Source of the DNA: Phanerochaete sordida
Taxonomy: Eukaryota > Basidiomycota > Agaricomycetes > Polyporales > Phanerochaetaceae
Length of the DNA stretch: 64,000 bases
Direction: 5' to 3'
NCBI GenBank assembly: GCA_019973155.2
Contig: BPQB01000005.1
Coordinates: 1 to 64,000 of the forward strand
The position numbers and the translations under genes are program-made. Shown in pieces: positions 54,412-64,000 of this stretch (positions are counted from its first letter, which is position 1; each line of letters begins with the position of its first letter). The notes below the pieces were generated by a model. That model saw nothing but the letters and a program-made list of their open reading frames with translations. It was not told where the DNA came from and searched no databases.

Positions 54412-57254
54412 ATGATGCAAACGAACGCGGGGCAACCGCGACAGAAACCTGGCTCCTCCCTCTTCCTCTCCCAACACCAACAGCAGATCCAGCTTCCCAT
54501 GTTGGGCCCAAACCTCCAGGTCCAGCAGAACAAGCTGCAGCAAGGCCAGCAGCCAGGGCCCCAGCAGCAGCAGGGCCCTCAGCCCTCCGAGATCCCGCTG
54601 CCGCCCCAGAGCGGCCAGGACTTCACCCTCTCCAGCGTCCTGCACTTTCTCCAGACCGAGTGGAGGCGATATGAGCGAGACCGAAACGAGTGGGAGATCG
54701 AGCGGGCCGAAATGCGGGTGCGTATTCTGTTTCTTCGTGTTCACGTCGCGTCTGACTCTTGCTGGACACGCTGCAGGCTCGCATTGCTCTGCTCGAGGGC
54801 GAGCGCCGCTCATTCGACAATGTCAAGCTCGACCTCATGCGACGCATCAAGATGCTTGAGTATGCTCTACGAGTCGAGCGGTACGTGCCCTGCCGGCTGT
54901 CTGTTGTTCAACCTGACGTGTCAGTCTTGCAGGACGAAGCAGTTGAACCAGCCATCCTCACAGGCGGTCCCTCCTACGAAACTTGCTGCGATACAATCGC
55001 AAATGGGTGGCTCTTCGCATAAAGAAGAGGGTAGCAGTGGCAGTTCCCCCAGGAGTGAAGGTACGGCCGCGTTGAACATCACACGAGAACACGCGTTCAT
55101 GCGTCACAGATTCTCCATTGCCACCCGAGGCTCAGATATCACTTCCAAATGGCGACAAGGCAGCCAGGAAAACGCAGACATGGTCGACTGGCTCCAACTG
55201 GCCGCCACAAAATGGCCCGCCGGCGGGTACCATCGGGACAGTGAGCAAACCGCCCCCGGGGCGCGACCCAAAGAGCAGAGCTCGGAGTCGGGACTATCTC
55301 AAACAGTACGCCTCCCTTTACGCTTCCGTACAAGCGTGCAAGTGACTCAGACGACTACAGATGCTTGCAGGAAGTGTCCTATCTGACGTCCCCGCAAGCG
55401 ATGAACCCGCTGCCCAATCGACCTCTGCTCAACAACACAAATGTTCCTCTATCCTTACCCAACGTCCCAACATTCGACATGGCATTCAATGGACGACCTC
55501 GTAAAGTAATGCCAGAGGTGGGCAAGGAGTTCCCGATCCTTAACGGCATGAGCAGCTTGATGTCAGGACCGCCGTCTGCTCCGGCATCGACCGCGACTCA
55601 GGGAAACCCTATGGATCGCGTTGGCATTCTCGGTTCGTCTTTGTTGCAGCAGCAGCAGCAACAGCCGCAGCAGCAACCGCCACCGTCGGGGCTGCAGCCT
55701 CCGCCCCCGGAGCTGTCGCATCAACAGCCTTCTCAGCCTCAGCCCGAGACTAAGGAAAGCGACTCCAACGAACAGCAACCCAACTCTCTGACGGCAATAT
55801 TTCGCCCTGATGAGGATGGCGAGTGGAAGGAAAAGTTGAGGCTAGCACACGAGGCATCTGAGCAGGCGCATGCGGGACAGAGTTCTTCCATGAGCGGGGC
55901 TGCGTCATGGGAGAGGCGATCGAGGGAGGATGAGGATGAGGGGAAGAACGATGATGAGGCAGAAGTGGAAGAAGACGAAGGCACGGAGATAGGCGAGGGC
56001 GAAAGCGGCAAAGTCTGGAAGGCGAAGCGAACGCTGCGCAAGTCAGTCACGTCTCCCTGATATCGACCTTGGATTTGGGCTCGGTGGAAGTTGTACAGCC
56101 TTACTAACTCACGGTCACTAGTCATCTCGACGCTGTCCGCGCCATCGCCTTCCACCCAAGTGAGCTGTGTCTTGCCAGCGGAGGCGACGACAACACCTTA
56201 AAGATCTGGCGGGTTGATGTCGCGAGCCTCGCCGGTTCCGCGTGAGTTTTTCATCTCCGCTGCCCCTCTCTTAGAGTCGCTCAACACGCGTATTCTAGTG
56301 CGCGCCCGACAACCGAAGTCGAACCCCAGCTCACGCTCCGCGGGCACTCAGCCGCAATCACACGTTTAGTGCATGCGCCATCCAAGCACCTCCTGTACTC
56401 CGCATCCCTTGACTCTTCTATCCGCGTATGGGCACTCCCGACGACAGCGCACACGACATACGCTCCTTACGACGCTACGCGCGCGCGCGGCGAGCTCATC
56501 GGGCATACCGACGCCGTCTGGGACCTCGCTCTCGTCCGCGACGAGAACACCCTCATCAGCTGTGGCGCTGAGGGCTCTGTCAAGGTGTGGGACGTTAGCG
56601 GACCGTCAGGGGGTGGCTCCCTGAAGCTCTCATGGTCATATGACGGCCTTGAGTCGACAGCTGAGGGGGAGCTGGACCCGGAAACCAGCGACAGGCCGGG
56701 CGCGTGCGCAGTGGAAGCTATCAAAACAGACCTGAAGAAGGTTGCCGTAGCTTTCAGCAATGCGGTGATCAAGGTCTTCGACATCGAGACCGGTAAGGAG
56801 GTGATGAAGTTGCAGGCAGAGGCTACCCAAGGTTCGCCGTCATGTTCGTGTCCTACCGACGGGAGTCCTGACTTCCGTAGATGGTGCTGCCGCTGGCCAA
56901 GCAAACTGCATTGTGTCGCATCCGACCATGCCGCTCCTTGTCACAGGGCACGAAGACAAGTATATCCGTATCTGGGATCTCTCCACCGGACAGTGCACAC
57001 ACTCGATCCTCGCACACCTCGACGCGGTTACCTCGGTCTCGCTCGACGCTGCGGGCTTCGCGCTGGTGTCCGGCAGCCATGACTGCTCGGTCCGCTTCTG
57101 GGACATCCTCGGGAGCAGGGCGTGCGTCCAGGAGATCACCAGCCACCGAGAAAAGGCGCGCGAGGGCGTGCTGGCTGTCGAATTCCACCCATCGCTGCCA
57201 GTTATGGCAAGCGCAGGGGCGGACGGGTCGGTCAAGCTGTACGCCTCCTCATGA
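54412..57254 (+). CDS. Striatin (STRIPAK scaffold)
   Basis: Eight exons: 54412-54717, 54777-54880, 54933-55060, 55110-55305, 55361-56041, 56122-56241, 56299-56831 and 56881-57254; 813 aa. Striatin (PRO11/Far8 in fungi) scaffolds the PP2A-containing STRIPAK complex that controls fusion and sexual development. N-terminal Gln-rich stretch, then the caveolin-binding/coiled-coil region [60 protein letters not shown], a poly-Gln/Pro segment (about residues 360-400), an acidic region, and a C-terminal WD40 propeller: [83 protein letters not shown]. Confidence 0.94.
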
Positions 57255-57604
57255 TCCACGCCGTGATGTTCGATGCTGTCGTTGTTCTCGCTTTTGGACG
57301 CCTCGTTTTGTTGCACCGTGTCTGATCTCGCCGCTTACCCCTCACGATAGACTTGCATACTAGGACGCGTAGCTCCAGGGATGTGCACTGTCCTCACGTC
57401 TATATACCTCCCTATGTTTTTATGTTTCAGGAAAAGAAATAATGGGTTCGGAGCTGATATACAGTGTGAACGTCGAACTATGCTACAGTCGTCCAGGGAA
57501 TCACAAGGTAGGGTATGACTTTCGTGATGATGCTACACTGCCTTCCCCTCTACTAGATCGCTGTGATGTCTATCAGCCAGGCAGGCGACAAACGTCGAAC
57601 GCCA
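57255..57604. other. Convergent 3' flanks
   Basis: 350 bp between striatin and PDE1 stops, AT-rich around 57410-57440 (tttttatgtttcagg, aaagaaataatg). No gene. Confidence 0.5.
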
Positions 57605-58862
57605 CTACGCACTGATTTGCATGCCTTGCTCGGCAGCAATAATTTCTACGCCCAGATTCTGCTGGTCGACCAGGTTGCGTACCTGTGTTGCGATGACAAG
57701 GTGGATGGGTTCGTGGTACTGTCCGGCGAGATCGTCCTTGCAGTGCGTGATGTAGACACGAACACCCCTGAGGACCTGCGCTGTGCCGTTATTCCGCAGC
57801 TTCGCTACCTCCTGTGCAAGCGCGGAAAGCTCTGCGGCGAGGTGCTCGGGGCTGAGGTGCCCGTACAGCTGCTCGTTGGGGCGGCCGGCGGGATAGGAGC
57901 ACTCGATGAAAATCGTGTCGAGTGCACGCGGGATCATCGGCGCCGCGACACGCCACACGTCGATGGTCCGCGGCTTGGTGGAGAGGCTGTCGGGCTCGAC
58001 GTCTCCGAAGAACAGCAGCTGCTTGCTGGAGGGGTCGTGCCGCACGAAAAATGCACTGCTGTCGTACGTCTGCTGTGTCGACGTCTGTCCGTGGCTGATG
58101 GGCATCACGCGCACAGAGACATCTTTTGCTACGGGAGCATAACGCTCGCTGATGGTGAGCCTGAACACCTTTAGCACCCCGCCATTTCAGAGGCGGTACT
58201 CTGGCAACTCACTGGCTGTAGAGAAGCGGGGCCGAGGGATCGCGTGAGTTCCAACTTGCCAGGTTGGGCCAGAGGCGATCCGAGAAGATGCCTTGGATGT
58301 CTTTGAGGACATCCCGCGTCGATAATATGCGGCGGGTAGGGCCGTTCAAAGAGCCTGCAGCGAGCACCAAACCGCTGACGTGGTCTAGATGCGCGTGGGT
58401 GATTAGGTACGACCTGGTAGAACGGTGAATTAATGTGGCGGTCATGGGCACACGGTGTGTTCATACCTAATCCACGATAGCACTTCGGCCGCAGAGCGAG
58501 GCGACTCAAGCAAGCCAGGATTATTCTGTAGGACTCGTTCTAGTGCGCCGAGTCCTGATCCTGCCAAACCCAGTGAGGTTAATCCATGCGGCAGTCGCCT
58601 GGGGGAGATTGCCTGGAGATGTTTACCTGCTTCGATGGAGATTATGCCTTCATTCCACGATGCATCATGTGTCTTCAAGAAGTAGCTATTGAATTGTTGT
58701 AAGCGACTTTGCACCTGACTCCTGTTATACGGCGGGGTCACCTCGAGAGATTCGTTTCGTTCGGTCCGCCGCCTGCATTCCACGGTTAGCGCCCATGTAC
58801 AGGAGAGTGAACAGCGTACAGCACGCACCACAGCCAATTACAACCAGATCGAAGGCCGGCAT
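57605..58862 (-). CDS. PDE1: Low-affinity cyclic-nucleotide phosphodiesterase
   Basis: Six minus-strand exons: 58829-58862, 58742-58772, 58627-58685, 58467-58560, 58213-58413 and 57605-58160; 324 aa. Class II (PDE1-type) enzyme that hydrolyses cAMP, using a metallo-beta-lactamase fold. Seen: MPAFDLVVIGCGGGPNETNL, then SYLITHAHLDHVSGL, whose THAHLDH is the metal-binding motif; VRVMPISHGQ; FFVRHDPSSKQLLFFGDVEPDS; FIECSYP; YITHCKDDL; and the end GVEIIAAEQGM. Every splice was fixed by family sequence; the first exons are only 34 and 31 nt. It would shape cAMP-PKA signalling. Confidence 0.93.
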
Positions 58863-59459
58863 GCAATGGTAGGAAATATGGGTAGACGTGCACCGCTGTG
58901 GGTCGTGTGAGCTGGAGGAGACGGGTAGACCAGTCTGAGTTATCTGGGCAGGAAGACTCAGCCCACTTTTATATCGCCGCCCCCGCCATTGTGCTGCACC
59001 GCCGTACGCTTCGGCGTCAACTGTGGTCAGGGACAGTGCGCATCTCCTAGTCACAGGCCTGCCCGCACATGCTGTGCTGCCTGCGCGGACGCAGGCATAG
59101 TGCTACATCAGGAGGACAGAGTTTGAGGACAAGGGCGGTCCCACTCAGCCCGGTGGTCCGACGATCAACAACGCCGGGTTCCCCGCACACGACTCATTGA
59201 TCACGGAGCGCGCAGTTTTACCGACGCATCCATTCTGTGCAATGTCGACAGCTTGACGTCGTGAAAGGAAATGTCCATTTGTAGTATTAAGTCGACACAA
59301 AGCACGGGATAAGGAACGGTAATAACGATATCCAAAACGAGGGTAATCCAGGTGAGCTCACCGCGGGTAGAAAGCAGGCTGGAGGGAATCATAAGGGTAA
59401 GGAGAGCGCGAGTCAGGAATACGAAGCAGGCGGGACAAGAGAGTACTAGGGTCATAGAA
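58863..59459. other. PDE1 promoter and EDE1 3' flank
   Basis: 597 bp. The 84-codon minus-strand frame 59201-59455 is hydrophobic by chance (leader-like Leu/Val codons) and lies in the EDE1 3' flank. On the minus strand gatataaaagtggg near 58965-58978 gives a TATAAAA about 110 nt upstream of the PDE1 ATG. Confidence 0.45.
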
Positions 59460-62400
59460 TTATCGTGCGCCTACATCCAGGATCAGTACAAGGCTGCAGC
59501 TCCCATGACACGGCGTACTCACCGAGTAAGCTATTCAGAGCTCGTTGGACATCATAGTCGTGTTGTTCCAATGCAGTCACCGCCTGCGTGCGGCTAAAGC
59601 CCATGCTACACAGCGTCTTGACCGCATCGATGTCGTCTTCTGCCGCCGGCGTCCCACCGCCCACAGGTTCCTCTACTAGGAGCGACTGCGAGAGATGAGA
59701 AGGCATAGGATCATGCTTGTTCTTCTTCCGTCCAAACGGAAGCCGGATCTGAAGCAAGATCAGTAATATTTAGATGATATATGAAAGCGACATACGCTGA
59801 GCTTGGAATGTCTTGCAGACTTCTCCTTCTCGGACGACGCCGTGGAAGGGCGTGATTTCGACGAACGAGGAGGCGGTGACACCTCGCGCGGGGGCGGTGA
59901 CAGCGACCGCCTTGAGTTGATTGATCCTGAGATGGACCCAGAAGCGTCGCGTGTTGGAGATGAGGGCATGGAAGAGGGGAAAGGAGTGGACGTCTGAGAT
60001 GTAGGATGCGAGCCGTCAGACGAGGGCTGAGATTGATGTTGCGCAGCGCCGGTGTGGCCGAAGGCGGCGAAGGAGCTCTGCTGAGCAGGGGCGGTGGAGG
60101 TTTGGCCGCCGAAGGCGTCATCGAACGAGTAGCCCTGAGCGCCGCCGCTGGGAGCGGGCTGGGCAGGAGGAGCCGTCACGGTGGTAGCTGGGACGCCGGG
60201 CGCTCCGAAAGCATCGTCGAACGAGAATGGCCGTGCGGACTCGGGCTGATGTGCCGGGGCAGCCTGCGGCGCAGTGCTGGTGTTCGGAAGGAAGACGGCG
60301 TCAAAACCCTCAGCCTTCGGTGCTTGGGTGGGCGGGGGCGGGAATGTAGAGACGTTGGCAGGAGGGGACGCAAAAGGAGAGGACGCAGCAGCGGCCGGAG
60401 CAAAAGGAGAGGAGGAACTGGGAGCAGGGGGGAAACCAGACGATGGAGCAGCACCGGGGGTGGCATTCTGTTGAGGGGTAGACTCCGAACCACTGGCCGC
60501 CTTCGCCGCAGCGAAGTCGAAGTCATCCTCAAAAGCCGAGTCGAAGGTGAACTGGGAGACGTGCGAGAACTGGGACGTGCCGGAACCACCGGAGAGCTTG
60601 CCGAGGGCCTCATCAAAGTCGCTCACACCGGCAGCGGACGACTCGGAGTTGGTTGACGTGACGTTCTCTACTGGGCCGGCGGGTGCGGGAAAGGGCGACG
60701 TGACGGAGGCCTTGGGGGTGTCCTGGGAGCCCGATGCAGACGCAGTCGCGGGCGGCTGAGAACTTGAAACACCAAAAGAGTCGTCAAAAGCTGACGATGG
60801 TCCAGCAGTCGCTTGAGAGGTGCCGGCGGCAGGGGGCTGGGTCTCGAGCTTCGCCTTGACATTGCTCAGAGGCTCCTCGTCGTCGCTGTCGCTGTCCGAC
60901 TCGTCGACATCGAGATCCTGCAGCTTGGCACTTAGGTCGGTCTCGTCAGGCTTCGGCGCTTGGAAGTCCTCAACGGGCGGGAAGTGTCCGGGGATAGATT
61001 GCTCGACTGCAGGCGACGCCGCGCTGACTGGAGCCGGAGACGTCGTCTGGGCCCTCTCGGCCTCGTTGGTGACAATGCGCAGAGTGGCGGTAGTCGGGGG
61101 TGTGACAAAGTCCTCCGTCTCAGTGGGCGACAGGGCTTCGGTGGATGCACCCGCAGTCTCAGCAGCTCCAAACGGCGAGCCGTTCTCCGAGGCCGGCGCG
61201 GCGATCGCTTCAGTAGCAGTCGGTTCACCCGCTGTGTCGTTGCCGAATGCGTCGTCGAAGCCGAAGGGATCCGCGGTGGCGGGCTGCTCCTCTGTAGGCG
61301 CAGGCCCACCGACCGGTGGTGTGGGCAGGACGGCGCTGCCAGTGAACGGTAGGAACGGTGACTGAGCACGAGGGGAGCCGGCACCGGCCAACCGTTCGAA
61401 TGGGTTGGTGCTCTTGCCACTGGTGACACTGGTCGGGCTGGCCAGAGAGGGTTCGGGGCTAGCAGGAAGCGGGTGCGCGGCGGCGAAGGCAGTGATGGAT
61501 TCTCCGGAAGGAGAAGCGACACGCTCTGGGAGGGCGATAGACTGTGGCTTCGAAGCTTCTGCTTCCGCCTCCTGGAGCTCCTTGTTGGTGGTGTCAAGGT
61601 CGGTCTGGGCTTCCTCGAGTTCCTTTGCAACCTTGCTACGCTCAGCCTCACGAGAGGCCAGCTGCTTCTTAGCGATCGCAAGCAGACCTTTCTGCTGCTT
61701 AGCCTCCTTCTTGATCTTCTCGACCTGCGCCTTCAGAGACTCAACCTCGTTGCCCACCTCAGCCATCTTGCGATGCAACTCCCGAACTTCCTCCTTGTCG
61801 CGCAGCAGCGAGCCCTCCACCTCAGCTTTCTCAACGCGGACAGCGCTCAGATCGCTTTCAGCGGTAATAAGCTCATGCCTAGCCTTCTGAATATCGGTGG
61901 TCTGGGTGGAATAGCGTTCCCGCAGGGCAGCCAAGAGCTTGTTCTCGGTCTCGTAGGAGACTTTGGCAGAGGTGAGTTGTGTCTGCAAGGCGGAGAGCTG
62001 GGCCGCCTGTTCTGCGACCTTCTTTTCCAGATCCTCGCGCTCGTGTCGGGAAGTCTCGACAGCTCGGTTGGTGGAGTTGACTTGGTTCTGGAGGTTACCG
62101 ATTTCAGCGGACTTGTCTTGCAGCGGAGGTGAGGGCGCTACGGGCTCCTCATCGTCGCCCAACAGATCCTTGTGTTGCGCTGGGGCCGCTGCGGGCGCCG
62201 GAGATTGGCCTGTAGCTGTGCAGAAAAGAAGACTGAGCATCGCACGAGGTTGTGATAGACAGTTAAGCTCACCTTGCGGAATGACGAACGGAGAGCCAGA
62301 AGTGGCAAACGGATCACCCGCACCGAAGAAGTTCGAGGATGGAGGCTGCGCGGGCTGAGGGGAAGTCGTGATAGCTCTGGACGGGGGTAAAGCCGGTGCC

Positions 62401-63918
62401 GCCGGATACTGAGGCGCAGTAGCGCTTGATGGTGGTGTGTCATCCCACAGAAGGTCTCTAATGCCCTCGGGAACTGTAGGTTGGGCAGGTTGAGCTGGTG
62501 GGGACGAACTAAGCTGACCGCGGACAGCAGGAGGAATCAAAGACGTCGGAAGGCTGTTCGGAACCTCCTTGCCATTCAGTTTGCCCTGAATAAGGTGCAT
62601 TGCGACCGCAAAGCCATCCCTGGTAAGACGGCCGTCGTTGTTGTAGTCGGCGAGATCCCTAGGCAGGACGTGAGCTATGTCTGATGATGTCATAGATGGG
62701 GACCTAGCCGTACCAGACCTGCGCCAGGATCTCATCGGAAAGCTTGGACTGAAGCATGAATGGCACAGCGACATCGCCTTCGATGAATCCTCTCTTCTGG
62801 GTATCGAGGGTATCGAAGAACTGGTCAAAAGTCGCCTTCTCCTGCGGCGTAACATCCCACGGTACTTGCTGACCAGTTGCCTGAGGTGCAAGAGGGAATG
62901 CAGGGACAGCTGGTGCGCGGGCAGGAAGCGGAGGTGCGGATCTTTGGCCAGTGATCTGAGGCTGCAGAATACCTGTGCCAGTGTGCTGAGGCTGCATAGC
63001 ACTCGCTGGCCGTCCCGGAAGGGGGAACCCGCTTGATGTCGGGCTGGAGAAACCACTGCCTCCAGTGACGTGCGTGACGACGCCATCTGCGCCACCTTTA
63101 GCCTGCTCGTAGAGATACGGCGGGAGAGCAGGAGGGATGTTCGGCAATGCACCGGACATGCTGGCCTGGATAAGGTACATCGCCACCGTAAAGTCCCCCA
63201 GGTCGAGCGCGCCGCGGTTCTTCGTGTCGGCGAGTGTCCTGCATCACAGGAAAGGTGAGTTGTGCGCATATACCGCCACTCAATACGTACCATATTTGGC
63301 CAAGCTTCTCTACGGGCAGCTTGGACTTGACGAAGACTTCACGCGCTTTGTCGCCTGCAGCAGTGTCAGATGCCTGCTTAAGGCGCGGAATGGATAAACT
63401 CACCTGCGAGAAGTCCGTTCGTGGGTCCACAGCCGAGGAAGAGCTTCTGGAATTTCGCTTTATCTTGCGGAGTAAGCGGGGGAAGACCGGCAGCGGCTCC
63501 CGGCGGCGGGGACCTTGGTGAAGGCGAGCCCGTCCATTGCTGGACAAGGGGAGCACTGAGGCCCTCAATGGATGGCGGGGGTCCAGCTGTGGAACGGCGA
63601 CCGTGAGCTCGTCAGACTTCGGAACGCGAGCGTCTGAAACTCACGCTTATGGATGTGGGCTTCCGTGATGCGCTCTCCTCTCTGCGCGTGCCCAAGGAGG
63701 CGGACGGCGACGGCGACGTCCTTGCGCGTGAGGACGCCCTTGTTGTCTTCGTCGGAGAGGTTCCAGACTTCCGCGAGCGTGGTCGGAGGGAGCTTGCTGC
63801 CGGCGAATATCTTGACAGCAGCCTCGCCCGTGACGACGCCTATCTTCTGAGCGTCGGCCTGGGCGAATATCTGGTTTACGAGGGCCACCTCCTGCGGCGA
63901 GGGGGTAAACTTGGACAT
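59460..63918 (-). CDS. EDE1: EH-domain endocytic scaffold Ede1 (Eps15-like)
   Basis: Eight minus-strand exons: 63645-63918, 63404-63586, 63291-63354, 62714-63238, 62273-62658, 59796-62215, 59523-59748 and 59460-59470; 1362 aa. Ede1 is an early coat protein of clathrin-mediated endocytosis. Three EH domains: from [20 protein letters not shown]; from [17 protein letters not shown]; and from [17 protein letters not shown] with [16 protein letters not shown]. Then come a Pro-rich linker, a coiled coil of about 200 residues ([16 protein letters not shown] to [10 protein letters not shown]), a long disordered region with one NPF (TNPFERL) and repeated [15 protein letters not shown] motifs, and a C-terminal UBA ([22 protein letters not shown]). 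The last exon adds only Ala-Arg. The full gene fits in the window. Confidence 0.94.
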
Positions 63919-64000
63919 GGCGGGCTGGGGCGAGCCAGGTTTGGTGGAGGAGGAGGAAGGGAGGGTGGGGAGACGTACGGTGACAGAAACTCGCCGCACC
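63919..64000. other. EDE1 5' flank at window edge
   Basis: 82 bp upstream of the EDE1 ATG (minus strand), C/T-rich on the coding strand. The window ends before a promoter can be seen. Confidence 0.4.

Noticed and set aside
59201..59455. Hydrophobic 84-codon minus-strand frame
   Set aside because: Lies in the EDE1 3' flank, has no promoter or homologue known to me, and its hydrophobicity reflects T-rich sequence.
1..64000. CRISPR arrays, insertion sequences, rRNA
   Set aside because: No direct-repeat/spacer arrays, transposase frames, terminal inverted repeats or rRNA segments were found; the gene structure is eukaryotic.

Overview
The window looks like chromosomal DNA of an Agaricomycete fungus (Basidiomycota, plausibly Polyporales). 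Its genes are packed on both strands and broken by many 49-66 nt introns, mostly GT-AG with CTRAY-like branch points. The products are typical of this class: a Bmt2 rRNA methylase, a basidiomycete-type tetraspanin, striatin, Ede1 and an FG nucleoporin. I assembled the exon models by hand from reading frame, splice consensus and family knowledge. Nearly all models close in frame from ATG to stop.

Left part (1-17.5 kb) is accessory. It holds an orphan gene, BMT2, and a ~1-kb tandem duplication (2.9-4.7 kb). Each duplicate contains, on the minus strand, an 85-nt segment that folds like a delta-type (HDV-like) self-cleaving ribozyme. A third, diverged copy lies at 24.3 kb on the plus strand and keeps the pairing through compensatory changes. 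This is the most unusual signal in the window. A secreted cysteine-rich mini-protein follows at 5.3 kb. Next comes a mirror-image cluster (7.1-17.4 kb): mini-gene(-), kinase-like(-), kinase-like(-), then kinase-like(+), kinase-like(+), mini-gene(+). The four kinase-like proteins have an N-terminal membrane anchor and identical exon layout.

Right part (17.6-64 kb) is mostly conserved housekeeping: DLD1, a 5'-nucleotidase-type metallophosphatase, TRAPPC13, YME2, mL46, VMA13, a tetraspanin, MET8, MBF1, gamma-tubulin, an FG nucleoporin, NUC1, a Pin4/Cip2-like RRM-R3H protein, striatin, PDE1 and EDE1. Many genes share short divergent promoters or converge tail to tail. Four products are mitochondrial (DLD1, YME2, mL46, NUC1). 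Between 49.8 and 53.9 kb two partial copies of the EDE1 EH-domain region sit in new contexts: one behind a GAT-like segment, one behind a J-domain. The J-domain case can be switched by retention of a single intron. MBF1 needs a 2-nt micro-exon to encode its conserved sequence. No tRNA, rRNA, CRISPR array or intact transposon was recognised.
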